This document shows positions 47,814-59,374 of a stretch of DNA of 64,000 nucleotides, in pieces. The first letter of the stretch is position 1. Every line of letters starts with the position of its first letter. The stretch comes from Cunninghamia lanceolata (lineage: Eukaryota > Streptophyta > Pinopsida > Cupressales > Cupressaceae). The position numbers were made by a program, and so were the translations under genes. The DNA lies in contig BSBN01001807.1 of the NCBI GenBank assembly GCA_027924645.1, positions 13,844,001-13,908,000 on the forward strand, in the 5' to 3' direction. The notes below the pieces were generated by a model that saw only the letters and a program-made list of their open reading frames with translations, ran no database searches and was not told the origin of the DNA.

Positions 47814-49593
47814 TTTTTTTTAATTGGTAAATTGTAGTCTTGGGGACTGCTCCCTTTGAATTAAAATTAGTAAAGTTTAACATACATAATTTACTATTCC
47901 ATCTCAGCTATAAGTGTTGCAGAAAAATAATGATCAAGTGGCTAACCCAAACCTTGAATAAAACTATCTATACCTATCTTCCTAAAATGCATCAGACACA
48001 TAAATAGGGATGCAACAAATTAATTTCCACCAATCATATAACTTTTGAAGAGGCCATTATTTGTTGCTTCTCCATGATCTATAGGTGATTTTGTTCTACA
48101 TTTATAGTGGGAGAAAAGGTGCATATTAAAAAATAGCTTCTGTTTATTTCTTTTACTTTGCACCACTATCCAATTGCCTTTTGATACCCCCAATCCATCC
48201 ATATCATCTAATTTCTCTAAATGATTTTCTTTACCCCCAAGAGACAAAATTTCTAAACTCTTTGTCTAAACACCAAACTTCTCATTTGACTCAGCATCCA
48301 GAGAATCCTTAATGCTAACCCTTCTATCAGGTGACTATACCACAATGTCGGTCAATGTATCCTATAAATCATTTGGTGCATCCCTGTGGTTACCTACCCT
48401 ACCGCTCGAAGCTACGAGGGCTTGATCAGACTGGTGAGAAACTTCTTTCTCCACTGAATAGAGATGAGGGGAGACATTTTTCTAACAAGTAGCTTGATTG
48501 TCCATTCTATGCTTTGAACAATAAGTAGGAATGTGGCCGGTGTTGAAGCATCTATGACATCGAAAGGGTAAACCCTCAAAATCTAGCATCTAACTCCAAC
48601 ACCCATCAACAAATTTTAGGGAGATATCTACTAGAAGATCTTTGGTAATATCCATCTCCACTAGTATATGGGCATAGGTGGTGTGTAGATAGTTTGAAGA
48701 GCCCTTATCCACCCCTAAAAAATTCCCCAGTGAGTTACCTATAGCTTCAAAGTAGGAAACAAACTAGAATTGTAATGGAAGATTCGATAGTCTTACCCTG
48801 ATTGGAGTAGCATCAAAATATTCAGAGGTAGGGTTGAAAGAAGGGTGCCACGATTTCAACATGAGAAAGAACTTCTCATAAAACCACTTTTCGTCACATA
48901 AATTTTTTTCCATCTCTAACATTGTCGAACGCCATTACAAAAAACCTCGTGCATAGGGGTAGATTTGAGTATCCCCCTCCAAAAGGGGGTCATAGGTGGC
49001 TTTTATCCATTGATGTAGCTCAGAAAGGCTTAGCCAAAAACCTTTGAATCTCCCAACCAAACCCATCTTCATGAAATATTCTTAATTCTCAACCACTTCT
49101 TTGCAAATTACCTCTTTGAAAATGACAGACGGTAAAGATTTGGCCCATTGGAGGGGCTGGGCTATAGAGGCCCACTCACCAGCACCCTCTTACTAATTCT
49201 TATTTGTAACCTTCCCCATCAGACCTAACATAGGTTGGTCTCCCTTCCCTTGGCCATCTACTTGCAATTGGAAATCCCCAGTGAAATGCTTGTCTATTCG
49301 CCACCTACCAAAAGAATCCCTAGCCTCTGTCGCATCGCAAACTTTAGCAACAGGTTTTTTACCATCCAATCCATTTCAAAAAATACCTGCACTAGAGATC
49401 CTAACACCCTTCTCATATCTATTGTCTGCCATACATCATCCCAGTGATCACATATTTTGAGGAAGGAAAGCATGTAGAAGTGGTTGCTAAAGCAGAGGAG
49501 GGTTTCGCTAAAAGGTTCGAAAGGACTTCTGAATGATATAGGCCTAGAAGCAACATTCCTTCTCAATAGTAGTGAAGATGAGGAAATCAAGAT
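47814..49593 (-). mobile_element. LINE fragment with ORF1 only (no ORF2)
   Basis: The plus-strand start is a T run (poly-A tail of a minus-strand LINE) followed by a GGGA...TCCC hairpin, a LINE-like 3' end. Going 5' on the minus strand only about 200 bp separates this tail from the stop of ORF1 at about 48020. No RT or endonuclease is present. The 5' side is cut near 49593 by the LTR of the next element. This is either an internally deleted LINE or a half-LINE that moved in trans. Confidence 0.7.
48020..48935 (-). pseudogene. LINE ORF1: DUF4283 region and CCHC zinc knuckle
   Basis: On the minus strand one frame reads SEYFDATPIRVRLSNLPLQF, then FEAIGNSLGNFLGVDKGSSN, TTYAHILVEMDITKDLLVDI, then FEGLPFRCHRCFNTGHIPTY. 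The DUF4283 part matches plant L1 ORF1 proteins, which bind RNA, and the zinc knuckle CHRCFNTGHIPTYC is intact. Two TAG codons interrupt it (after LPLQF and after CWS). The C-terminal tail carries GNWIVVQSKRNKQ, as is usual for this family. Confidence 0.85.
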
Positions 49594-50760
49594 TGCATAA
49601 AAACATCAAAATGAAAGCAAATAAACAAGATTTATACCTTCCTATGTAATCCTAGCTCCTCTCTCCTTGATAAGGTAGAGGACTTTGCACCTTTAATCCC
49701 TAGCTTCACCCAAACTATGGATTGAAATGTGAAATGCTCCTAATTGTCAATGTCAATTTCACCATAGCCTAGCTAAAATGGAGATGATGGAGAGAAATTT
49801 GAGCATAGTAAGATTACTCTAAAATTAGATGATGAAATGGCTTGTGAAGGCTTGTATTTATAGGCAAATTGGAGGGGATTTTGATCCAATGATGGAGATT
49901 GATTGTTGAGATCAAGGGATGATATTGATTGTGAGATGGAGAACTAGGATTTGATCAACAAGATTGGATGGTGGAGAATTTAAAAATGAATCTTTTATTT
50001 ATTTTGAGGACTTAGCATTAAATGTGATTTAGATATATGAGGAAATTTAAAAATAATTTCCTTGGGATGAGATGGAAATAAAAATTTCATTTTATGTGGA
50101 AGTGTGAAGGTCCAAGTACACACATGTACATTTTTTGGATCTTACATTTGTAAGCTAAAAAAGAGGGAGATGTTTTATCATGAAAATGGTAAAAATGAGT
50201 TGGAGTGTTCATGTATGTTTTGAAATTTTTAATTTTGGGGTGTGGAAGAAGGTGTTAAACATGATTTGACCAAGTTAATCAGGGTGATTAGCTTAGTTAA
50301 TGTGGCTGGAAAAAAATAGTGAATGAGGTAATTAGGGCTTCAGATTAATTAAATAATGATTTATTGAATTAATCTAAGTCTAGGGGTCATGTAGGTTAGA
50401 CTAGCTAATTAAATAATATCTATTTAATCAACTAGGTTAGGGGTAGGCTAATTAGTAGGGCTGATTAATCAGATAAGTATGATTTATCTAATTAATTGGG
50501 TTTAATGAGATGGACAAATTAACTAAATAAATATTTGACATATTTATTTAATTAATTGGGATAATGTTAGTAAGGTATAACAATTGAATTAATCAAATAA
50601 TTCAATTTTAGGGGTTAATTGATGAATAATGGATGAATGATTTTAGGTTAGATGAGGTAATTAATTAAATAGAAATTTAATTAATTAATTGGATGAAGAA
50701 TTAGTATTGTGGATGATGTTGAAGGTAGTTAGATGGTTAAGACATATTTAGGTGTCTACA
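49594..50760 (-). repeat. 3' LTR of Tat-like element
   Basis: The minus-strand start TGTAGACACC (50760) follows a PPT. A strong TATA box (CTATAAATACA) lies on the minus strand at about 49855-49870, fitting a U3/R boundary. The outer end near 49594 (TGCATAAAA on plus) is inferred; the matching LTR is outside the window. Confidence 0.65.
49855..49870 (-). promoter_or_regulatory. TATA box in Tat-like LTR
   Basis: Minus-strand CCTATAAATACAAGCC matches the plant TATA consensus, about 890 bp into the LTR. Confidence 0.55.
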
Positions 50761-50771
50761 TTTTCCCCTCT
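50761..50771 (-). other. Polypurine tract of Tat-like element
   Basis: Minus-strand AGAGGGGAAAA immediately before TGTAGACACC. Confidence 0.8.
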
Positions 50772-51868
50772 TTGACTTGGAGTTGCGACCTAGTAGGGAT
50801 ATGGTGTCAAGTCAAAGAATTTGCCCCAGTTGCTGGGAAGGAATGAAATGGATGAGGGATGCTCACTCAAGAGATCAAGTGAAAAAATAAAAAAAATTCA
50901 GGTGATCTCTCGAAAGGAGGAAATGGTGGTGAAAAATGGATAGAGGATGAAAAAATAGGTGGACTAGAAGAAAAATAGGTGAAAAAGGTTAAAGTTTGCA
51001 CTCTGGGGAAAGAAAAAAGTGTTGGAGGATGAAATGGTAGGCTATAAATGGAAAGGGTGGGTACAAAGTGCCACATTTGCACACATTGATCTTATTGGAT
51101 GAGAGGAGATAGGAGATCAGATTGGGCAATGACCTTTCCCCCACTATGAGCATCGATCCAAGCGAGTGCAAGATTACTTGAGATCACCCCTGGTGGACCC
51201 ACAGGTAGGTTGGCCAACTTTGACTTTGTCAATTTTGGGTTTCAGGTATTTATTGCATCAGAAAATGGGTAATTTAGGTAGATTAGTGCCCTAACATAGC
51301 CATTCTGCTGCAATTTGTGGCTGAATTGGGACCATCTTTGAGATTGGTGCCATAGGCCAAATGGCGAAATCGAGAGTTTTAGCACCATTTATGAAATTTT
51401 TGGTGCTATCGTCTATTTTGGCGCCATAGGGGAAAACAAAAATTTGGAAGAAATGGTGCCATCAGAGGTAGTTTTTGCACCAAGCTCTAGTTTGGCACCA
51501 TAGGTCTAGGGTTTGAAGTTTTAGCACCATATTTTTGCTCTTTGGCACCATGCTCTGGAATGGCACTAGGGTTTGAGGGCAAATGGCATTTTGGTGCCAT
51601 ATGGGGAATTTTTGGTGCGAAGCTTTGTTTTAGCACCAAATTCAGAAGAATTGGTGCCATCGTGCATAATGGTGCCATAAGGGATAGAAGTGGCACCAAC
51701 ACTGTTTTGATGGTATGAGGGTTAAAATTGGTGTCAAACTCTATTTTGGTGCTATATGGGATAGAATTAGTTCCATAGCACTAGTTTGGAAGAAAAGTTG
51801 AGTTTTTTATGGTCTTTTTTTGGATGTAGATTGAAGGCTATATTATAGTATCCTGAGAGTGACGAGTT
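50772..51868. other. Spacer between PMD ORF and 3' LTR, with GGYRCCAT array
   Basis: No coding signal. From about 51330 to 51780 the motif GGTGCCAT or its complement ATGGCACC recurs roughly every 20-40 bases, with variants such as GGCGCCAT, in both orientations. Confidence 0.6.
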
Positions 51869-52815
51869 CCCTCAGTTATGGGGCTATTGGATTAGTTTGA
51901 TCAGGCTATGTTAGTCAGATTGAGGAGGTTGGGGCTATGGATAGTGGTCGAGATGCCCCATATACAAGCACATAGGGCTATGATGACAACCCTAGTGGAG
52001 CGACAAAGGAGTGAGACTTGCTCCTTCCTACTACTGATAGGTGAGATCACGATCACCTAGGAGGATGTATGGAGGATTATGAGACTGCCCATTGCTAGAG
52101 CGAGGGTTACCCATGATGTTTGTATAGGAGTGACAGCATTAGACATGGTATTTTCCCCTAGTGAGCCAGTGTATGTGTAGGGCTGGTGCTAGATGAGTTA
52201 TAGATAGACTTAGTTGGCCAGGGTGGATGATTTTACCTTATTTGTATGTGTAGCTATTGGGGGGCTGGTTATCCTAGATTGACACGTGGAAGGTTTCAGT
52301 TGGTTGGGGAGGGGTTATTGAGTAGATGGTGTGGCATGTTCAACTATGTATGCATGGGGGCCTTGTATGTTAGGCTAGTTATATAATGACATGCACACGG
52401 TTGTGTATCACTTGGATGGGGCTCTATTAGTTAGAGTGATTTTATTGCATGTGTGGGTCTTCGAGCACATTGGTATTACTTGGCCTTAGGAAGGTCTATA
52501 TCGGGCTCCATTTGAGGCATTTGTATTTCTATATAGAGCATCTATCACATATTCTTATATAGGGCAGTTGCGATACTAGTGACACATTTTTTATGACTTG
52601 GTTTCTATTACCCGACATTCGTATATTGGTGTAGAGGCATGGCCAAATGATAATATCCATATTTCGTTTACATTTTAAGATCAATACTTGATGGGCCGAG
52701 GGGTTCATACTATTGACAGGTATATCCCCTTGTGAGTGATGAGGCAATTTGGGATATGCTAGGACTTGCCCCAAGCCATGGCAATTTTTGGGAGGACGCC
52801 ACAAGATGTGAGATG

Positions 52816-54182
52816 TGTAGAGGAAAACTAATGCATTGTAGACTTAAATAAAATTTAGGGGTAAACCTATCTGAATAGTCAACTCTATCATTGCATTCCT
52901 ACATTGAATTATTGACCAAGGAGTGTAAGCTTATCATGATGCATGTATTATATATGCCTTCAAGACTCATTTCTATCCTAAACTAACTCATATAGAATTA
53001 TTCTAATTATCCTAATTTACTAAAGTTCACAGAAATGTAAGAACAACCAAAACAGTTAAAAATCTAGTTGCTATGGGTATCTTTAGCATAAGCTGAAGAT
53101 AATTATATTCAACAGAGAATTACAGAATTAACTCAAAATACACATAATGATAAAAGAACTAACACTAACCTCCGGAGGACTTAAAATATGCACTCTATTC
53201 ATGAATCACACCTGCTAGAAATAGCAATCAAGATATCTTACTCATTCCGCAATGTAATTTTATAAAATAACATGAAACAATTTTAATTAGAAATGCATAA
53301 ATAAATAAGAAAATATACGGAGTGAGAGTTAGTACCTTGAGTGGCCAGCTCAGGGAACTATCTAACTTAATCTAGAAACTAAATCTACGTTAGATTCTCA
53401 TAACACATAGTTGTATTCACTTCATATCAGAAACATGATCTTTTCATATTGTATTCAATAAAACATGTCTGGATCTTTCAACATAAAAATAGAGTAACTA
53501 TTAAGCAACTGTAAAAGTAAAGTAACTTGGAAAGAAAAACTAACTTACCATCAAACCCATCCCTCCTAACTTATATAGAAATAGGAGAGTACGATGTAAC
53601 TACCAACTAGCTTGATCATCAATTCATCCCTACATATCAAGGTATAGGTTTGAGATCAATTTATTAATCTGCTAAAACAAAGGAAGCAGAGTTCCATTCA
53701 AATAGAAATTCCTATTCAATGGCTCATTGATGAAAACACATAAGATGCGATTAGAATCCTAGAACAAGTCTTCTTCTTCTCTTGTATTTATTCTTCCATG
53801 ATGATCATGTTCAACTTCATTTGGCACTTGACTGTGACTTCCTTCAATGCTCTGTCTTACAATGTGTTGTGAATTCTTCTCTCCTTAATGCTACCAACTT
53901 GCTGCTGCATAGGGTTAATCCATAAAACATATGCATACAAAATAGCCTTCATAATTAATCTATAAAATCTCATTTATATACATACATACTTATGTCTAAC
54001 TCATGCAATTGACAAATATTATCACCATGTTTCATATTGGTAGATTAGGTTCAAGGTTTACAGAATATATATATAAAAGATAGCATACTATGGTGATAAT
54101 AGAAAAGTATCTAAAATATCATAGGTATAAAGTCTTGAAGCATAAGAAATAGCATAAAAGAAGTCAACATTTGAACCCATCA
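52816..54182. mobile_element. Solo LTR (1367 bp) inside the PMD ORF
   Basis: Starts TGTAGAGG, ends CCCATCA, and is flanked by AGATG at 52811-52815 and 54183-54187. Skipping the block restores the PMD reading frame exactly. No PBS, PPT or coding sequence was seen inside. Confidence 0.8.
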
Positions 54183-54355
54183 AGATGGCTAGCACAAATA
54201 CACCCCTAGGTGGTTATACAAGATTTTGGTGCACTGCAGCCATTGCAGTGGGACTGGAGGAGCACAATGGTCAATGTAGGGATCGCTCCATACAATGACT
54301 GATGGTGGGGAGTGTGGAGATCGATCTATTTGATGGATCCTACTGCAGAGCCTAA

Positions 54356-54398
54356 TTTCACTATGGAGGAGGGGGAGGAGGGGGAGGAGGGAGATGAG
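54356..54398 (+). repeat. G-rich GGAGGAGGG simple repeat
   Basis: Repeated GGAGGAGGGG units with more than four G-runs, so it could form a G-quadruplex on the plus strand. It lies at the C-terminal end of the PMD ORF. Confidence 0.7.
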
Positions 54399-54715
54399 GG
54401 GATGAGGTATGGGTCGAATATGTTATGGAGGAGGTGCTCATGGAGGAGGGTGATGGGATTAGAGTGTTGGCTACTGTAGTAGTGGGAGAGGTAGGCATGA
54501 GAGGATGGGGTTGGAGGTAGCGGGGTCCCTAGTAGCAACCAGCATCCCAGTAGGTACCTCAATAAGCACTTGTTCAGCAGGTAGAGAGAGGGCAGATGCC
54601 ACCACCATGAGCATTGTAGTAGTAGAAACAACCACAGCCACAGCCACCTCCATAGCCACAACAACAACATCCTGGTCTCCTACTGACTCGGTCAGGGGGT
54701 CATTAGCCCAGGGTT

Positions 54716-56060
54716 GATGTTTTAGACTTTGATGTATTTTGGCCCTTAAGGCATTCTGTATCATGACATGTATGATTATTTTTTGAGCGATGTATATTGT
54801 GGCGGCAATCTATATGCATTTATGGTTATGGTTGTTTTATGGTATGATGTTTATGATGTGATGTATTTATGGATGTTTATGATGACAATTTTATGGTTCC
54901 ATGATTTTTATGGATTATGATGATGTAGATGTATGTTATGATGTTTATGGTTTATATTGTGATGGATGTATGCATTATGGGTGGACTTATGATTACGTAG
55001 ATGTTATGGATGATGATGTAGATGGATAGATAGATATATGTTATGATGATGTTTTTGGATGTTATTATGGATGCATTTTCTATTCATGGATGGCTGTTAT
55101 GTATTTGGATTATGATGTGGATAATAGAATATATGCTCAGATTAATAAACATATATTATGTATGGATGAAAATAAAATGGAATATATGCTTAGATTAATA
55201 AACATATATTATGTGTAGATGGAATATATGCTTAGATTAATAAACATATATTATGTGTGGATGAAAATGAAATGGGTACTTAATGGATAAATGACTAATG
55301 GATAATGAAATGGGTAAATGATTAATGGAAAATGAAATGGATAAATGATTAATGGAAAATGAAATGGATAAAAGATTATTGGATAATGAAATGGACATGT
55401 AATGGATAAATGATTAATGGATAATGAAATGGATTAAATAATTAATGGCTAATGAAATTGATAATGAAATGGATAAATGATTAATCGATAATGAAATGGT
55501 TAAATGATTAATGGCTAATGAACTGGATAAATGATAAAATAGTTAATGGATAATGGTAATATGGATGGATAAATGGATAAATGAATGTGTAATGGTTAAT
55601 GTACTGGAATGGTAAAATGATTAATGGATAAATGATAAAATAGTAAATGGATAATGGTAATATGGATAAATTATAATGGATAAATGAATTTGTAATGGTA
55701 AAGGATAATGGAATGGTAAAATGATTAATGGTGAAATGCAAATGAAAAATTATGAATGATTAATGGATAAACGATAATGAGATGGGTTGATGAGATGGTA
55801 ATATGTCATGATACATTGTGATGTTTTTGAACCATGGGCAATGGGGTTGGGGTAGGTTTGGGGATAGTTAGGATAGGTTTAGGGATGGTTGGGAAAGGTT
55901 TAGGGATGGTTAGGATACGTTTAGGGGTAGTTCGAAAAGGTTTCAGGATGGTTGGAAAGGTTTAGGGATGGTTGGGATAGGGAATACTAGGTCACTAGAC
56001 GCCATATTGTTAAAGGGGATTTGTTGGGATGAATGAAGTGATAGAATATGCGGGGTGGAT
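54716..56060. repeat. Low-complexity spacer with several minisatellites
   Basis: Three successive arrays: TATGGATGATG-type sequence (about 54800-55080), a roughly 55-bp unit with TTAGATTAATAAACATATAT (55128-55265), and ATGATTAATGGATAATGAAA-type units (about 55290-55790). Then GTTTAGGGATGGTTGGGA-type units at about 55848-55985. No coding signal. Confidence 0.75.
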
Positions 56061-57589
56061 TTGAAATGTTTTGAGGCGGGGGGGTGTTTGTTAGAGTAGT
56101 TAAATGCATGGGGTTTTAATGCTAAATCTAGATAGTGTGTTTGATGGTTGGTGATAGAAAGGCGGATAGGTAAGCTAGGCTAAGTACTTGCATTGACATT
56201 ATTGAGAGAATTTCTAGAATTATTAAAGAAAAAGGGGATATTTTCACCAAGGTATGAAAAGACCAAGGTGATGATATATATCTATTTTTGCATTGACTAG
56301 ACCCAAAAACAATAGGTTGATCTCATGCATGCCCAAGGTAGTATAACCTTGCCTAGATGAGGGAATGGGACTCATAGCATAAGTTATTTAGTACATAGAA
56401 GGTATGATTAACCTTATATGCAAATGGTAAACAATATGCTATAACTGATCCTACATCTTCAAGATACAAATACCAAATTCTTGGAGTAATGAAATCAACC
56501 CACAAGCACTACATACAAAACAATGACCATGTCTCATTCTAGGTTTTTTCTGCCATGTACCATGATATAGTAAGATCAAGGTAGCTTTGGAATAATTCCT
56601 AAGATGAGACAAAAGATAAAAATCAATAATAAAAAAGACCAATAAATCATAAAAAAAACCATTGTATCTCTTGCCAAGATAAGTATTGATATGATGATGG
56701 ATTCTCCCTATTGTAGGAATGATATATCCATTAAGGCTAGAATCAATTGGATGTTGTTGGATAAATTTTGAAAGGTGGGAAAAAGGATAGTAGGCCATTT
56801 GTTGTGATTATGATTGGTTTGTTGATTGATGATTTTTGCGTAAGATTTGATGTTTTGGGAGTATGCTTAGTTTGTATATTATTTGTTTGGATTTAGTAAG
56901 CTTAGGGATAGGGACCATACAAATGGGATAGATGGGTGCATCTTTTGTACTTGAGTACTGAATACTTCCTTTGTATTCCAGGCTGCCTACATACCTTGTG
57001 TCCATGGGATCAAGGCACTTTAAGATGTGGGTGATGATGAATATGTAGCTCTGGTTTGACTTGATGATGTGGTAATGGTTTGAGATAGATGATTTTGGAT
57101 AGTGGTGTGTTAAGTGGTTTGGATAAGTGTGATGATGATGTGGAATAATTTTTGGGGTTTTTGTAATTTTTGATTTTTTGGGGGTTTTCTAGATTTTCCA
57201 TTGTTTTTGGATTTTGTTGGTTTTCTATTTTTTTTGGATTTTTTGGTTTTTTTATGTTTTTGGATTTTTTGGAGTTTTTAAGATGTACAAAGAGCATACA
57301 AGGATCCTCTTTCCATAGATTAGCCTTGGGTGGAATGAAGGAGTGTGGAGTGACTGAATGTTTTAGAATTTCAAGCCATGGGATGTATGTGATATGGAAT
57401 GTTATGATGAATAAGAGGACTTATTAGATGGTAGAACTGACCACTACACATGGCATCTAAGATAAATTTTCACCATGGTACTTATCCAAGGCATCCCCGA
57501 AGTGATTTTCACCATTAGACGACTTTATTGCACTCGGGTTTTTTCTTGATTTTTTGATTTTTTTGTATTTTTTGATTTGGGATACTCGA
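56061..57589. other. Non-coding spacer 3' of integrase in Tat-like element
   Basis: No recognised domain on either strand. A T/G-rich stretch at about 57150-57280 is low-complexity; its minus-strand translation is KNPK-repeat protein and is probably not a gene. Confidence 0.55.
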
Positions 57590-58472
57590 TGGGCTATGCA
57601 TAGAACTTTTTCAAGTGTAGGATGTTGATAAGCTCATCTAGAGGCTGCCCCTCAAGTGTTGCAAGCTGGTAAGATCTTGATCCATAGGTAGATGTGATGA
57701 AATATGGTCCCAACCATTAATTAGGCTTGAACTTTCCTTTCTTGTGGCATTCTTGTAGATTTCTCTAATTTTCCATAAGGACAAGGTCGCCTATCTCAAA
57801 CTTGCGGTTCTTGATCTTTTTATTGTAGCTCCTCCGTAGGGGGTTTTGATAGGCTTGAAGGTGGTTAAGAGCATCCAAGCATTTCTCATCTAGGAGTTCT
57901 AGCTCATTCAATCATACAACTCGGTACTCCTCCTTAGCGATTATATTTTGTAATGAAATCCTGAGATAAGGGAGCTCAACCTCGATAGACAAAATGGCTT
58001 CAGAACCAAATACTAATGAGTATGGTGCAGCTCATGTGGGTGTGTGAATGCTTGTGTGATAGGCCCATAGGGTGGGATTGAGCTGAAGGTGCCAGTCATG
58101 GTCTGCTTCGTTAACTATCTTTTTTAGGATGTGTAAGATGGTTTTGTTAGAAGCTTCAGCTTGACCATTACCTTGGGGGTAATATGGTGTGGAAAAATGG
58201 TGATGGATGTGGAATTTCTTGCATAGGGTGCAGACTTCTTGGTTCTTGAATGATTTCTTGTTATCTGTGATTATAGAGAAGGGAACACCATAATGACATA
58301 TTATGTAGTGGAGGATGAATTTAGTGATTTGGATACCAGTGGTAAAAGTGAGTGGAATGGCTTCTACCCACTTGGTGAAATATTTGGTAGTGGTAATGAT
58401 GAATTTATGTCCATTGGATGAGGGTGGGTGAATTTTGCCTACGAGGTTGAGTCCCACTATGGAAAGGGCCAA
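57590..58472 (-). pseudogene. Gypsy (Tat-like) integrase remnant
   Basis: The core is well preserved: KFIITTTKYFTKWVEAIPLT, HYGVPFSIITDNKKSFKNQE (second catalytic Asp) and PYYPQGNGQAEASNKTILHI (Glu), then LWAYHTSIHTPT. The expected first Asp in the LDFVG motif is Asn here (LNLVGKIHP). The C-terminal part to about 57590 is recognisable only in pieces. Confidence 0.85.
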
Positions 58473-59374
58473 GGTACATTGTTATCAGTTGCAACTCTTG
58501 TGAAGGTGCATGGATAAGATCACTATGTTGCTAACATTGTAGACATTTCTTCTCAAAGCGATAGGCATCTCATTCCATGATTGACCAATAGTACCCTATT
58601 TTGAGGATCTTCTTTGGTAGAGTAGGTTCACTAGAGTGTGCCCCACCTATACCTTCATGTACCTCTTGTAAGGCCACTTTAGCTTCCCTAGAGTCAAGAC
58701 ATCATAAAAGAATACCATGAATACTTTTTCAGTATAGGGTATCTCCTATGATGGTGAAATGGGAAGCTCAGCGGATGAAGGTTTTATGTTGTGTGGATGA
58801 TAGGTTTGGTAGGATGATGTTATCGTGAAGGTACATTTAGGTCTATTGATACCAATGAGATAAGGGACCAACAATGTCACATACTAACTTAGATTGTGGT
58901 ACATCATAGGGCAACATTGGAAGTTCTTCAATCAGGAACTCACATTTTTTTTCTATCATTTTTCATGTAAACTAGGGATCCTATAGTATCCATAACATCT
59001 ACTTCTTTGTTATTCAACCTTGGAATTTTCTCAAAATGGATATCATTGAAATAGTCCTTGAAATCATCAACCATTGTTTTGTAAGGTAAGAGCTTGTCAT
59101 CTTTTGTTTTGTACTCATTATTGACTTGTCTGATGACTAACTAGGAATCTCTATAAACTGTAACCTTTTCAATCTTACACTAGATAGCCATGCGAAGTCC
59201 TATAATGATGGCCTCATACTTTGCTATGTTGTTTGTGCATGAAAATTTTATTTTGTAGGATTTTGGAATGGTGTCTCCTTGAGGTGTAACAAACAAGATG
59301 CATGCCCCTGAGCCATGATGTGTGTAGGATCCATCAAAATACATTTTCCATGTATCTGTTGTGTTGAGATACAC
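58473..59374 (-). pseudogene. Gypsy (Tat-like) RNase H and integrase N-terminus remnant
   Basis: 59180-59374 reads DTWKMYFDGSYTHHGSGACI and NNIAKYEAIIIGLRMAI, an RNase H of the extra (archaeal-like) type found in Tat elements. Further 3', in pieces, come a TVYRDS block and IPRLNNKEVDVMD, then a decayed integrase zinc region. The last dozen bases (59362-59374) overlap the copia LTR start. Confidence 0.75.

Larger units (their letters stand above)
51869..54715 (+). pseudogene. Plant mobile domain (PMD, aminotransferase-like) ORF, antisense in Tat-like element
   Basis: One plus-strand frame from 51869 to 52815 reads MTTLVERQRSETCSFLLLIG, then EDVWRIMRLP, LYNDMHTVVYHLDGALLVRV, VWVFEHIGITWP, then VMRQFGIC. 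This is the PMD pattern (PF10536 as I recall). After a solo LTR the same frame resumes at 54188 (LAQIHP, WDWRSTMVNVGIAPYND). About 17 in-frame stops by my reading (11 TAG, 5 TGA, 1 TAA) but no frameshift in the main part. PMD proteins act in silencing and gene regulation and also occur inside transposons. The tail after 54350 is Gly/Glu-rich and its frame is uncertain. Confidence 0.8.
49594..59361 (-). mobile_element. Tat-like Ty3/gypsy element, 3' part, with antisense PMD gene
   Basis: The minus-strand order is RNase H (about 58900-59374), integrase (57590-58472), a long repeat-rich spacer, an antisense PMD ORF (51869-54715, plus strand), PPT, then the 3' LTR (about 49594-50760). RNase H wording (FDGSYTHHGSGACILFVTPQ) and integrase wording (YYPQGNGQAEASNKTI) are those of Tat-lineage elements. 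The 5' side is cut by a copia LTR at 59362. Extra ORFs between integrase and 3' LTR, some antisense, are known in Tat elements. Confidence 0.8.

Noticed and set aside
52529..52804. Minus-strand 91-codon ORF
   Set aside because: It is a shadow of the PMD frame on the plus strand and has no domain of its own.
54505..54717. Thr/Ala-rich plus-strand ORF as an independent gene
   Set aside because: It is low-complexity, in a different frame from the PMD ORF, and probably the decayed PMD C-terminal tail.
54326..54764. Minus-strand Leu/Trp- and Val-rich ORFs
   Set aside because: They are antisense readings of the GGA-rich and ACC-rich simple repeats.
55848..55985. Telomere-like GTTTAGGG motifs
   Set aside because: TTTAGGG is interspersed in a longer 18-25-bp unit with other bases, not a tandem telomere repeat.
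57010..57297. KNPK-rich minus-strand ORF as a gene
   Set aside because: It is the translation of a low-complexity T/G-rich stretch in an element spacer.
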